Made by a program: the position numbers and the translations under genes. From Cristatella mucedo (Eukaryota > Bryozoa > Phylactolaemata > Cristatellidae), in assembly GCA_009760855.2 (NCBI GenBank), contig WPIO01000501.1, forward strand, positions 1 to 35,391: 35,391 bases of DNA, given 5' to 3'. Shown here piece by piece: positions 13,001-22,034 of this stretch. Positions within the stretch are counted from its first letter, which is position 1. Every line of letters begins with the position of its first letter. The notes beneath the pieces are model-generated. The model searched no databases, had not been told where the DNA came from, and saw only the letters and a list, made by a program, of their open reading frames with translations.

Positions 13001-16000
13001 AAGGTAGTTAAATCTGTAATAAACACGATGGGCGAATGGTGGAGACACTATGCAACCTCTTAGTTAAAAAGGTACTTTTTGCATAAAATATGATAAAGAC
13101 AGATGCATTTCAGAGAAAATGTGTACAACTTATTTTGCTGCCTTCTCGATAGCCAGATCTGCTTACTTCTTACTTTTTTATGTTGCAAATGTTTTAAAAT
13201 AATCTTAAAACTCCCTAATCCGGTAATGTGTGGACCAGGCTGGTGAATAGAAAGCTCCGGTTAGGTGCAGCGCCCACTCTACTTTTCAAAGATCATGAAG
13301 CCGCACGAGGCAGACGTCATTGAATTCTATGTATTCATGCACAGTTACAAATAGCATGAACAGCTTTGGCTTTACACTTGGATCAATTGTGAAATGCAAG
13401 GCCTTCTTAAGGCAACTGAGAAACTGAATGCTTGCCTTGCCGATATTCGATCCTGGATGTCGGAAAACTTCCTGAAATTAAATGACGATAAAACTGAACT
13501 GCTGCTCATAGGACACCCTAAGCGTGTGGCTGGATTAAAAGGCTTTGCTGTTCTAATAGGCTATGCTATTGTGCGACCATCACCACGTGCTCGTAATTTA
13601 GGTGTCGTGTTCGACAGCTGCCTCAATTTCAAAAGCTTCATTCAGAAGACTGCCTCTACAGCTAGCCATCACATCCGATCCCTATCCAAGATTAGGAGCT
13701 GTCTCCCACAGTGGCTTGTAAAAAATTTAACTAGCTCCTTAGTTCTGTCTCGGCTTGATTATTGTAATTCCCTTTTAGCTGGGCTTCCAAAGAAAGATAT
13801 TATGCCACTAAAGCGGACCATGGTATGGCTGCAAGGCTGGTCTTCAAGTCCCGGCGGTTTGAGCACGTGTCACCTTTGCTGAAAGAGCTAGGATGGTTGC
13901 CGGTTGAGCAAAGGATACAGAGCAAAGTGCTAGCGTTGACCCACAAGGCCCGCCACGGCTTGGCTCCTTCGTACCTAGCTGAACTGCTGCATCAGTTTCA
14001 GCCTGTTCGCGCCCTCAGGTCCTGTGTGGACAATAAATAAGCTGTCCCATTCCTCCGCTTAAAGACAGCTGGCGACAGAAGCTATAGCTCTGCAGGTTCT
14101 AGACTGTGGAACTCGCTTCCACAATTCTTACGAAACGACAACTACTCTCCTACTGCCGACTAAGGCACATCCTTTTCAGCGGTCCTGAGCTGCTACTTCC
14201 ATGCTACTCACTACCTCAACTGCTCTCGTGACTCTGCTATTCTTCCCACTTTCTCTTTGTTGCGTGAGACGAAGTCTGTTGGCTACCGAATGCGTACCGA
14301 AAGCTGCTTAGGCTGTGAGTGTGCTAAACAAAACTCTCCTGCGTAACACCCACATGGTCTTTATGACTTTGTGGAGTTACAGACGGAGATACATTACATT
14401 ACATTACCTGGCGCCGAGCAAACGTGGATGTAGCTAAATAGTCATCCTTCTCACTATAGACAGTAACTACTATGAAATTGGAATGCTATTAGGAAACTTG
14501 GTCTTCCGCATTAGGGGGACGCCTCAGTGTTCAAACCTTGATGGTGGGGCTAGGGGAAATTCTTAGGTCAGACAAGAGAGGCATAGTGACCAGCAGCAAT
14601 CAATCCAGAGAATTCTCGTTTTTGCTGGGAGCTGTGGACACTGAAATGTGACAAATATGTTTCAAGCGAGTCGACCCTTATCGAATGCCCTCACTTTCTT
14701 ATGGGCTCAGCACTATCTTCGGCATTATTTAGCAGTAAAAACGGTAGACAGACAGTGTGTGTCAAAGTTAAGCGTTCGCTAAAGGCGAACAGACAAAAGA
14801 AACTGGATGATTTCGATTTCATGGAAACTCGGCATCCCATCATGACTCAATCTCACTTTCTAAATGTCTCTCGGTTGGCTTGCGGCTCGGTCAATAAATA
14901 TGAACTAGTATTCCCACATATGGCGTCAAGGCCGGTCGTACAAACGAGCGAGCGACGATTGAAGACTGCGAAGTACGACGCTACAGAGCCGCATTTAGCT
15001 CGCAGAGCTTTAGTGTTCGCTCGTGGGGAACTCGTCACAGCTGAACGATGTGCCTCTTTCTTCATCCTTCAACGCAGCACGGCAACCACCGTAGGGGTTG
15101 CCGTGCAAGGTATAGCTGGCTTGCACGGAGTAAGCATATCAGAAGGAAACACTTCTAGCATAGGTAAATGATTCGTATACTGTTTACCTCCGTAGCATAA
15201 TTGAAATGGGCCCGACGAGAAGCGAATTGCAAGGGTAATATTGCATATAATTGCCAAATAAGCCGCGTCCTCTCTTAACTTGTGGAGCTCTGAGAGCTGG
15301 CAATCGACCATGAGATTTCACTTGCCGAGATTTCTTAATACCCCTCTAATCAAGGTCAAGCTTTAACCCACCCGTTAGTAAGTTCTTAATTACTTATCTT
15401 TTAACCTGTGCTTACTAATCTTCTTAGTTAAGGCAGATTTCCGCAGTCGCTAAGAAATGCGCTCGGCGGGAACTGATATTTAACACAATTGCAGCAGGAA
15501 CTGGTACTTAAGAGGCCTCGCACTGACTCATCCCAGCAGCATTAGGCTTGTGTCGTTTTATTCTGAAAACGGCAGCTGTAAGGGCTCTTCTTATAGAAGA
15601 AAACATTCCCAGCTACCGACTCCAAGCTCGTCTGCTCGGACTCAGGCTCTTGCCACTGGACACGCACGACACAGCGTCAAGTTACTTACCGAAGTTTGTA
15701 CGTAATGTTGCTCGGCAGAGAGCTCGAGTAGTCGGAATTCAGGAAAACAACGCCGCCCAGATACAAGAGCGAGTTCTTCGTGGAGCCATTCGAGTACGTT
15801 GCGAAGGTCACCAGGTCATCCTCGGTGTCGAGACCTGTCGTATTTAACGAAGCAGCTACAGTCTACACCCTCAGCCGGACGCGTGCGCAGCAGTACGCCA
15901 CGAGCAAAGCTGCTCGAGCAAGAAAAGGAGCGTTCGAGGCAGTTCCCGACACGAGATCAATTAGCACCGGCCGTGACGTAGGTGGCAGCACTAGAACAAG

Positions 16001-17238
16001 GCCGTCTACAAAGGCTTGTCGAAGCTGAATTTGAGACAGCGCCTGAAAGGAATTTTTGGCGAAGGTAATAGATCAAGATAAAATAATTTATTTGCCGAAT
16101 TTTGCTGTATCCAAACGAAGTAGTCTGCATCCCGCGGGATTTTAGCATACTTTCCGGCCTAGGTTTACAAAGCAATCCTGCGGGTTGATCGTATTCGATT
16201 TTTTTCACGTTCGGTCAACTACGAACGCTTCGATCGATGCTGACCGTACTCCGACACTGCAGTCACAGGTGCGTTCATTTCCCGCTGGCATCTCGTCCGG
16301 ACGCGAGCACACGGCAGGGCGCTACGACAAGGACATCCAAATAGCGGTAACGGCAAAAAAAAAGAAAAAGCTCGTTTGAAAGCGCATATTTTGAAATGAG
16401 TTCAAACTAGTTGCCTCGGTAGCTTAACCTTAGCTCTTACGTTAGGTTAGAAGACACTGTAGGTTCATTTATTTCTAGAGGTGAACACTTTCTTCTCTTT
16501 TAGATCTCTGGTAAACTTGCTGGTTATGCGAGTCGATGTTTAGGTCTTAAATTATATAGTTATATTATTTATGGTCAATGTAATTAAAGTATGTAAATCA
16601 AATTACATGATAAATTATTTAATAAAAGGTTGTAATAAAGAACAGCTGGATTGATTTAGAGCGTCGATTATTTCAAAGCCATACCACCAACCAATTATAG
16701 TTCTATTGCAATAAAAACCATGTATACTTAGGTTTAGTCTCAAGCGAGACAAAAACGATACAGTACAATACGATGTAACGATACAACCACCAATTTACTG
16801 CCGCCGAATGCTTTGGATAACTCACCATGACACGACAAGCTTTGAAAACTTCAAAGTACGCATAAGCAGGCAATTAGGCAGGCTACCTGTGAAAATAGGA
16901 AAGTAGGAAACGTTCGTAGTTTGCCGTATCCTCATCCCCGCTTTGCGTATGATGTTGGTAGTGAGGTTAGTATTTGGTGTGTATGCGATGCCTAAGGCTG
17001 AAAATCGTCCAAGCTTGAAATTATTCATCAGATCGTTCGGAAATCCATTTTCTATCGAGTACGACGAGTATGTAGTCGCGTTAGGAAAGACCTCCGGAGT
17101 CGAAAGTGTCCTGAGCTGAAGGAGGATGAGACAGAATGCAGCCGGCAAGAGGATCTCGAACAGCGTGATGACGGGTCGCCGCAACTGCAGTTTCCAGTTC
17201 TTCCATAATAGCAAGCTGAATTTAAGGAATTTGCCCAT
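3838..17238 (-). CDS. ABCA3-like: ABCA-family ABC transporter, N-terminal half (14 exons, 3' part outside window)
   Basis: Fourteen exons on the minus strand together encode about 843 residues of a full-length ABCA transporter. This family comprises membrane proteins that use ATP to move or flip lipids; substrate and organelle cannot be read from the sequence. Order: TM1 (about residues 22-42), first extracellular domain (43-255), further TM segments (about 256-490), then NBD1 with GHNGAGKT (about 571-578), the Q-loop LCPQHD (Q near 618), LSGGQ (670-674), LDEPTSGMD (693-701) and STHFMDEAD (H near 726). The run from the H-loop through [11 protein letters not shown] and GAGYHM resembles ABCA3 more than ABCA1. 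All borders are GT/AG and all phases agree except exon 8/9. Family members have two such halves (usually 1,600 or more residues); the second half is not visible and probably lies left of base 1 after a large intron. A half-size or truncated gene is the alternative. Confidence 0.93.
4179..4389 (-). CDS. ABCA3-like: ABCA exon 13: NBD1 with Walker B, D-loop and H-loop
   Basis: This exon encodes 70 codons plus one base. [12 protein letters not shown] gives Walker B, the catalytic glutamate and the D-loop; [18 protein letters not shown] gives the switch histidine; [14 protein letters not shown] follows. The acceptor is GTTTAG|A and the donor TTCG|GTGGGT (phase 1). Every catalytic residue of NBD1 is present, so this site should be competent if the mRNA frame is intact. 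Confidence 0.96.
4653..4808 (-). CDS. ABCA3-like: ABCA exon 12: NBD1 with LSGGQ signature
   Basis: This exon encodes 52 codons (about residues 638-689), phase 0/0. It begins [17 protein letters not shown] and carries the ABC signature [17 protein letters not shown] intact. The acceptor is TTATAG|C and the donor AAG|GTAAGC. Confidence 0.95.
5040..5371 (+). mobile_element. LINE-B copy 1, 5' part (RT C-terminal region)
   Basis: Diverged, but collinear with the LINE-B copy at 13.4 kb. For example, AATATAACTAGCTC near 5232 matches its AATTTAACTAGCTC, and a lysine-rich stretch near 5290 followed by TGGCTTGAAGGTTGGTC near 5333 matches its GLPKK and TGGCTGCAAGGCTGGTC blocks. It lies in ABCA intron 11, opposite to gene direction, and is interrupted by SINE-A at 5372. 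Confidence 0.7.
5372..5560 (+). mobile_element. SINE-A copy nested in LINE-B copy 1
   Basis: The order of blocks is the same as in the 24.7-kb SINE-A: a tRNA-like head (ACCGTGATAGCCCAGG), a diverged B-box region, then ATAGCCGTTAAGGCTCTTCTG and ACAAAAGAGGCTGTG, followed by a TTA-repeat tail. LINE-B sequence resumes immediately after it at AGAGCAGAAATC. Confidence 0.72.
5561..6041 (+). mobile_element. LINE-B copy 1, 3' part
   Basis: It continues LINE-B after the SINE: CCACAAGGCCCGCC, TACCTAGCTGAACTGC, the C-terminal CTTAAAGACCGTTAGCGACAGAAGC block and the 3' UTR, ending near TGCGGAGATACTTTGG. The same blocks are found at 13.93-14.40 kb. Confidence 0.75.
6120..6274 (-). CDS. ABCA3-like: ABCA exon 11: NBD1 with Q-loop
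   Basis: This exon encodes about residues 586-637: [14 protein letters not shown], then [20 protein letters not shown], the Q-loop region that couples ATP sites to the membrane domain, ending EFFAK. The acceptor is TTTGCAG|GT and the donor AAA|GTATGT (phase 0). Intron 10 is only 100 bp. Downstream in gene order, intron 11 (1.3 kb) is largely a LINE-B copy with SINE-A inside it. Confidence 0.96.
6375..6504 (-). CDS. ABCA3-like: ABCA exon 10: NBD1 with Walker A
   Basis: This exon encodes about residues 543-586. It contains [19 protein letters not shown] followed by the P-loop [10 protein letters not shown] that holds ATP phosphates. All key P-loop residues (G, G-K-T) are present. It ends FMLTG across the donor ACAG|GTACTA (phase 1). 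The acceptor is TTCTGCAG|G. Confidence 0.96.
6755..6845. repeat. Minisatellite of about 30 bp, three units, in ABCA intron 9
   Basis: Three imperfect head-to-tail units carry the core GCCAAT(A/T)GA...GCAGCCG(T/A)TG. The units begin near 6758, 6787 and 6816. Confidence 0.7.
7253..7399 (-). CDS. ABCA3-like: ABCA exon 9: PSYWCG linker to NBD1
   Basis: This exon encodes 49 codons (about residues 494-542), phase 0/0. It begins [11 protein letters not shown], the invariant ABCA motif between the last TM and NBD1, and ends with [11 protein letters not shown] and GLTK, the first strand of NBD1. The acceptor is ATCTGCAG|C and the donor AAG|GTAAGT. Intron 8 is 117 bp. An alternative acceptor CCAG|G, 22 bases upstream, would restore phase with exon 8 but has a poor pyrimidine tract and adds seven residues. 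Confidence 0.9.
7517..7700 (-). CDS. ABCA3-like: ABCA exon 8: last TM of membrane domain 1; out of phase with exon 9
   Basis: This exon encodes about residues 433-493: GEGVQWTNI, an acidic stretch, the hydrophobic [20 protein letters not shown] and [17 protein letters not shown]. These match the family end of membrane domain 1. The acceptor is CGCAG|GT and the donor CTTG|GTGAGT. The exon ends in phase 2 as sequenced, whereas the next exon requires phase 0. The run just before the donor is seven Ts; five or eight would restore the frame and give a leucine before the conserved PSYWCG. Confidence 0.9.
7821..7978 (-). mobile_element. SINE-B copy 1 (tRNA-derived) in ABCA intron 7
   Basis: On the minus strand: an A-box-like GGTTTGGAATAGCGGTTAAGG head, GGTGCTCGCC, a diverged B-box GGGGGCTCGAGC, then the tail AGATCAAGTTCTCTTTGGTG. 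It aligns with the copies at 20.1 and 33.3 kb. It carries an internal TTGACC...GACC duplication shared with the 33.3-kb copy. Confidence 0.8.
8491..8664 (-). CDS. ABCA3-like: ABCA exon 7: TM5 region
   Basis: This exon encodes residues 375-432 plus one base. It reads [18 protein letters not shown], a hallmark ABCA TM5 block, then the conserved S-S-M-T segment and [17 protein letters not shown]. The acceptor TTATAG|CC completes an alanine codon and the donor is GCAG|GTAGGT. It follows intron 6 (about 2.5 kb), which contains a LINE-C remnant. Confidence 0.93.
9781..10465 (-). mobile_element. LINE-C: L2-like non-LTR retrotransposon 3' remnant in ABCA intron 6
   Basis: On the minus strand the C-terminal LINE blocks are readable: L-x-L-P-I-K, [20 protein letters not shown], a [11 protein letters not shown] segment and an S-N-S-L-L block. 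An AT-rich 3' UTR follows, with a TATAAATGCAGTGCTC motif and a TTATTATTATCATCATTATT tail at 9807-9781. The protein blocks resemble LINE-A, but the DNA differs clearly. Confidence 0.72.
11164..11281 (-). CDS. ABCA3-like: ABCA exon 6: TM4
   Basis: This exon encodes residues 336-374 plus one base. After a short luminal or extracellular linker it is almost wholly hydrophobic ([20 protein letters not shown]), matching the family's TM4 with the conserved S-T-I-x-F-x-F-M-V-S pattern, and ends FFNK. The acceptor is TTTTTAG|A and the donor AAAG|GTAGTA, phase 1. Confidence 0.9.
12163..12291 (-). CDS. ABCA3-like: ABCA exon 5: EAMKMMGL motif and TM3
   Basis: This exon encodes residues 293-335, 43 codons in phase 0/0. 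It starts [18 protein letters not shown], the conserved ABCA cytosolic loop leading into TM3, and ends with a short polar C-P-P-G-R-N-V stretch. The acceptor is TGCTAG|G and the donor GTG|GTACGT. Intron 4 is only 109 bp. Confidence 0.92.
12401..12663 (-). CDS. ABCA3-like: ABCA exon 4: end of extracellular domain 1 and TM2
   Basis: This exon encodes residues 205-292. It contains [19 protein letters not shown], matching the strongly conserved ABCA block before TM2. A hydrophobic segment follows at about 256-277 and then [12 protein letters not shown], the cytosolic motif after TM2. The acceptor CTTACAG|GT and donor AAG|GTACGT give phase 1 in and phase 0 out. Confidence is high because of the two family blocks. 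Confidence 0.93.
12898..13013 (-). CDS. ABCA3-like: ABCA exon 3: extracellular domain 1
   Basis: This exon encodes about residues 166-204, beginning [13 protein letters not shown]. The acceptor TTATTACAG|A supplies the third base of the split arginine codon from exon 2. The donor CCAG|GTATGT leaves phase 1. It is the least conserved part of the extracellular domain, so the call rests mainly on exact phase continuity and position. It is separated from exon 2 by an intron of about 2.7 kb that contains a LINE-B copy. Confidence 0.82.
13385..14408 (+). mobile_element. LINE-B copy 2 (most readable copy), 3' part of an L2/CR1-like LINE
   Basis: The open stretch at 13394-13882 encodes RT palm/thumb blocks: [62 protein letters not shown] frameshift near 13825 leads to a second frame with [19 protein letters not shown] and APSYLAELL, then LWNSLPQF after a stop. 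The 3' UTR ends in (ACATT)n at about 14388-14408. The 5' part, including the YADD region, is absent. It lies in ABCA intron 2, antisense to the gene. The SINE-A site seen filled in two other copies is empty here. Confidence 0.88.
14409..15689. other. ABCA intron 2, unannotated part
   Basis: Frames at 14701-15171 (+, 156 codons) and 15069-15311 (-) show no recognised domain. A perfect 11-bp inverted repeat lies at 15077-15106. Otherwise nothing was identified. Confidence 0.4.
15077..15106. repeat. Perfect 11-bp inverted repeat (hairpin)
   Basis: The arms GCACGGCAACC (15077-15087) and GGTTGCCGTGC (15096-15106) are exact reverse complements around an 8-nt loop. There is no T-run after it. Function unknown. 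Confidence 0.75.
15690..15834 (-). CDS. ABCA3-like: ABCA exon 2: extracellular domain 1
   Basis: This exon encodes about residues 118-165. The acceptor ACGACAG|GT completes the glycine codon split by exon 1, giving [11 protein letters not shown], which corresponds to the family's glycine-aromatic/acidic block in extracellular domain 1. It ends with YKLR across a CG|GTAAGT donor (phase 2). The phases fit on both sides. Internal N-G-S and N-I-T glycosylation sequons are visible. Confidence 0.88.
15835..16886. other. ABCA intron 1
   Basis: This is a 1,052-bp intron with a GC-richer part next to exon 2 and an AT-rich part at about 16380-16800. Short frames here have no recognised domain. Confidence 0.55.
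16887..17238 (-). CDS. ABCA3-like: ABCA exon 1: start codon, TM1, start of extracellular domain 1
   Basis: This exon encodes residues 1-117 plus one base. It opens [15 protein letters not shown], the typical ABCA N terminus, followed by the conserved RRP and a hydrophobic TM1. The start is well supported: an in-frame TAG lies three codons upstream of the ATG, and the context has G at -3 and G at +4. The extracellular part carries several N-x-T/S sequons. The donor is CAG|GTAGCC, phase 1. Any 5' untranslated exon or promoter could not be identified. Confidence 0.9.
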
Positions 17239-17700
17239 ATCTTGCTATAGATGAGCTCCAAGGTCCTACAGAATGGCAGACGCACAGTCACCACACGCGT
17301 GCACACACGAATCTTTATAACGCCCCGCCTCGTTCTCTGCAGAGTAGCAATCGAAAAAACTGTGACAGCGAAATAACTCGCAAAAAGCGACTGCCTCATA
17401 CAGGTGCCGCCGAAACTGCCACATTTGGTTTCCATGCAGAACCAATTATTAGACTTTTCTGCTTAGACTGATCGAATTGAGAGTATCATCAGCGCAGCTC
17501 GGCCTTGCTTAACCGTGACTTGGGGATGGACAAAAAGACAAGAGCGCTAGTTGCTGCTCGTACAGAAGATGAGCCAGGGAGATCGAACCTGTTGTACACA
17601 CGTTGCTCCCTCGAAGCTGTCCTTGACATGGTCTGATTATAGCTGTGCGTGTGGTCCCGTTCGCTCGGCCAGATATGATGCTAAATAAGGGTTACGTGAT
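17239..17700. other. DNA immediately upstream of the ABCA start codon
   Basis: It should hold the 5' UTR and possibly the promoter or an upstream splice site. No convincing TATA box or initiator could be assigned, and it is not CpG-rich. Confidence 0.4.
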
Positions 17701-17701
17701 T

Positions 17702-17860
17702 AACATCCTCTTGTATATAGCGGCAGATGAGCCTAACGACTGTCATCAACGCTAGCAGTGAACAATAAAGGATTGTCCGCTGAAGGACTGGAACCCGTGA
17801 CCTCAATATAGCTAAGCAGCTCTCTGCTGTAGCTCTTCGATCTGGTCCAGATATAGCTAA
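17702..17860 (-). mobile_element. Degenerate SINE-A copy
   Basis: Read on the plus strand, CCTCTTGTATATAGCGGCAG, GACTGTCATCAACGCTAGCAG, ATAAAGGATTGTCCGC and GAACCCGTGACCTC align in order with the complement of SINE-A at 24.7 kb. It is diverged and may have lost its head. Confidence 0.6.
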
Positions 17861-18399
17861 GTGAGCACCTCTCTCTCATAAATCCGAGTGCCGGTTGAAC
17901 TGTATCTTCAGTGTGGTAGTCAGCCCGGGTGATTTGTCAAAGACCAGCTTACTCAGGATGTTTCTACGATCGGCAGTCCCCAATGAATGGATACTGATGA
18001 CATCCTTTTTTAAATTCGATACTTTCTCGGAAGCATCGACCACGAAGCCGACTACAATCGCATTTCTTCTCGAATTCACTCTGCCCTAGCAACTGCGCGT
18101 CTTCCGATGCAGTCGGCTGGCATATGGGTAATAAAATAATGGTGCTTGGTCAGGTAACGGATTAGTGATATTGATCGTACTTATCAACCTTCTAGTCGGT
18201 CGCGAAGACAGCAATCGCTGCAGCAGGGCAAATAGCACGACCCTGGGTGAGAAGGATGCATGAATATGATACCCTGGGCTACTGCAAAGACGGCTTATGA
18301 CTGCCTCGCGTGTCCGATCGAGTACTGACATGCTCTCACTAGCGAAGAAACATTTTCTATTCGCGTAGCTAACGTTACACAGAACACCACCAACAGCTG

Positions 18400-19380
<981 letters not shown>

Positions 19381-19440
19381 CCTCAGGGGTAAGGTGCCCG
19401 AACTTCACTTCGAAACCCAGGTAACATGGGTGCTAGTCCT

Positions 19441-19716
19441 TGTAGTTCGTATGTACGTATGTATGCATGTATTGTACGGCGGCTCCTGACTTGTGACCTT
19501 AAGGTCAAGGGGGCGTGTAGTTCGTATGTACGTGTGTATGCATCTATTGTATACCGGCTTCTCTGATGAGCCTGTGATGTGGCGTGGACATATGCCAGTA
19601 ACCCGCTGGTGGCCAGATGGTGGATTCACCATTTGGGTCGGCCGGTGCACAGCTGTGTTCCGCCTGTGATGTGGTATGGACACAGGCCGGTAACCCGCTG
19701 GTGGGGAGATGGTGGA
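19441..19716. repeat. Two successive direct-repeat pairs
   Basis: Pair 1: 36 bp starting TGTAGTTCGTATGTACG at 19441 and 19516 (period 75, two mismatches). Pair 2: about 54 bp starting CCTGTGATGTGG at 19571 and 19663 (period 92), both containing TAACCCGCTGGTGG. Downstream at 19795 is AATAAACTG followed by GT-rich DNA, a layout also seen in LTR R/U5 regions, but no LTR ends were found. Confidence 0.75.
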
Positions 19717-20084
19717 CTGGAGAGTGGAGGAGTGGCGAGTCGAGCGAGAGTAGGGGCCGAGGGGAGCGGTGAGCTCTTCGGCTCCGTGTGTTGGTAATAA
19801 ACTGTCGGTGTTGGGCATCGGCTGGCTCTCTGCTATGGGAACAAGCGACAGTCCTGCAGCTAGCAATTGATTGCCGACCATTGCAAGCGGTAGTGATTGG
19901 GCTCTTCTGGCCGATATGTTAATGAAGTTGATTGGCCAGCTTACATTAACTTCTTTTTTTACTTATTAAAAATCCAGTTGCTTGAAAAGATTGGCTCTCA
20001 AAAGAGACAGGATGTTGTGGATTATCCTAATTAAATTTAGGAAGCTTACTCAGTTGGTGGTGGGTTGCCTGCTGTGACTATATA

Positions 20085-20222
20085 ATTCATTAATATAGTG
20101 CCCCAAGAGAACTTAATCTCTATTCAGGCGCTTCCCATATGCCTTGGGGCTCGAGCCCACGACCTCAGTCAGACCTTGGTCGGGGCGAGCACCTTAACCG
20201 CTAGACCAAACCAGCTCGGCCA
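20085..20222 (-). mobile_element. SINE-B copy 2 (best preserved)
   Basis: On the minus strand: GGCCGAGCTGGTTTGGTCTA and GCGGTTAAGG (A-box region), GGTGCTCGCC, a B-box GTGGGCTCGAGCCCC, then AAGCGCCTGAATAGAGATTA and AGTTCTCTTGGGGCACTATA. The tail resembles the LINE-A 3' end. This marks a pol III-type retroposon and not a functional tRNA gene. Confidence 0.85.
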
Positions 20223-21344
20223 AACATCCTACGCACTCAGTGATGCTTAGTACGATCAGCCGTAACTCAAGAGACCTGGCACAGCCAGTCGCCGCTTTGA
20301 ACCCTACTGCATAGCAGCGCCTATGCATAGTGTATGTGCATCTATGTGCCAGTGCACTATCTGAATGTGTACCTGCATCTATGCCCTTGAACACGACGGA
20401 GTCGGAGAAGACGGAGAAGTCGAGCGGCACCCACCTCCCGCCTTGGCTTTGCTATGAGGAATATAATATCATCCACGGGTCCCACAAGTCAGCGCTTGTG
20501 CATAAAGTGTGGGAACTGGACTTACACTGAGGGGTCATGTGGGTTATGAATTCCGGCGATCGTTTTTTAATGCTTCCAAAAGTATGAACCGCGAAGCAAA
20601 TCTTGGCCCGCACCTACACCAGAACAGCTAACCGCTTATTTAAAGGAGGGATTGGTAACATTTCACAGCTCTGAAAGATTGCCGCCTGCAGCCAGCTTCA
20701 GTGCCATTCTGTCATTGAGTTTCACCTCACGTGGGGAGGTACTCAAAAACGGTGCACACGTGAACTTGCCTAAGATTATTGATTGGTCTTGGGTGACATA
20801 TGGCTTATTGTGACTAAAAGAAAAGCCGAGGTCACTACAACGCTTGTACTTGCCACTCCCGCAGGCCTAGTGGAGAAACTCGCTAAGTAAGAAGCCTGCT
20901 ATCTCACGTCAGCCCTCAAGCGTATGCACGGATTCTCAGACTAGAGGACGGGCGCTTTGACGGCGCTCGCGCCCGACGAGCTCCCAAACAGAAAATATGT
21001 AAGGCTGGCGGGGATCCACCTTCGTCAGCACTTTTGTTCTCGGGGAAAACTCGATGCCGTGCTTCAATTTGCATCTCGGGAAACCTCGAGGCCTGAGGCT
21101 AACTGAGCCCTCGGAGCGGACCTTGAGAACACTGAGAAGAACTGCTTGCTATGGAGCTTTCTCTCCAACGGTAAGAGAGCGAACGCCAGCAAACGTCGAC
21201 ATGCTAACGACTACGTGCGACCCACTTACAACAGACACTAACATCAAATGCCAATATAAAAAATGCGTGGTCGCGATTGAGGCTCTTTGGAGAAGACTGG
21301 AGTTCGTTCGAGCAAGCATGCATGCATGCCCTCAACTAGGAAGC
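20223..21344. other. Intergenic DNA, no recognised feature
   Basis: Only short frames without domains (for example 20194-20530 and 21054-21440) were seen. Confidence 0.4.
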
Positions 21345-21485
21345 CATCTTCGTTGGCTACCGAATGCGTACCGAAAGCCTCTTAGGCTGTGCGTTCGCTA
21401 TAGAAAACTCTCCTGCGTAACACCCACATGGTCTTTGTGACTTTGTGGAGTTACAGACGGAGATACATTACATTGCATTGCATCT
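21345..21485 (+). mobile_element. LINE-B copy 3, 3' end only
   Basis: About 140 bp nearly identical to 14278-14408, including GGCTACCGAATGCGTACCGA, CACCCACATGGTCTTTGTGA and the (ACATT)/(GCATT) tail. It is a strongly 5'-truncated insertion. The high similarity suggests recent activity. Confidence 0.88.
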
Positions 21486-21557
21486 GATAGCAATAGTTAC
21501 ATGCTCCACTCACCAGCTATCGTCGAAACTCGAGGGAACATACAATAAATAATTGGC

Positions 21558-21765
21558 AGCTAATTCAAGGATGATTCTGACCTAATTATTATCGGAAAAC
21601 CTAGTATATGTCAAACGTTGGATGACCTAGCCATCCAGTTCGGTTAAGCTAGTATAACTCTGGTAAAGTCTGCCCATAGTCTAGGGGTATCATTCAAAAA
21701 CGACTCGTCATTAGTTGAGCACATTTCCTTCACTGTCAATGCGGCTGACTTTCAGTAATAAATTT
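21558..21765 (+). mobile_element. LINE-A fragment (RT region)
   Basis: It matches the complement of LINE-A copy 1 at about 1830-1640: LIIGKPS, SAHSLGVSF and HISFTVNAADF correspond to IIGSTS, SARNLGVMF and HISSTVKSAYF in that copy. Confidence 0.7.
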
Positions 21766-21836
21766 TAATAATAAATAATACATAATAAAAATAAACAAAT
21801 AATAAATAATAAATACAATTTTCAGTAATAAATAAA
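21765..21836. repeat. AT-rich AATAA/TAATAA low-complexity tract
   Basis: Runs of AATAAATAAT and related units lie next to the 3' end of the following SINE-A copy. Confidence 0.8.
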
Positions 21837-21998
21837 TCCTAGCTGATTAAACAGCCTCTTTTTATATAGCGACAGAAGAGCCTTTACGGCTATCACCACC
21901 GCTTGCAGTAGCGATAAAGAACCACCCACAGCAGGAATCAAACCCACGACCTCGGGACCGAGGTCGCATAGCTAGAGCATTGCTATAATCAGCACCTA
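21828..21998 (-). mobile_element. SINE-A copy (not inside LINE-B)
   Basis: The complement strand matches the 24.7-kb copy through GCTGATTAAACAGCCTCTTT, CGACAGAAGAGCCTTTACGG, CCACCGCTTGCAGTAG and CCCACGACCTCGGGACCGAG. The tail is AATAAATAAAT. The head past about 21975 is diverged. Confidence 0.85.
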
Positions 21999-22034
21999 CT
22001 TAGCTCAGAATACGATATGCAAACTAGTTCACCC

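Noticed and set aside
15548-16028. Plus-strand frames over ABCA exon 2
   Set aside because: They are antisense shadows; the minus-strand reading has splice sites, correct phases and family similarity.
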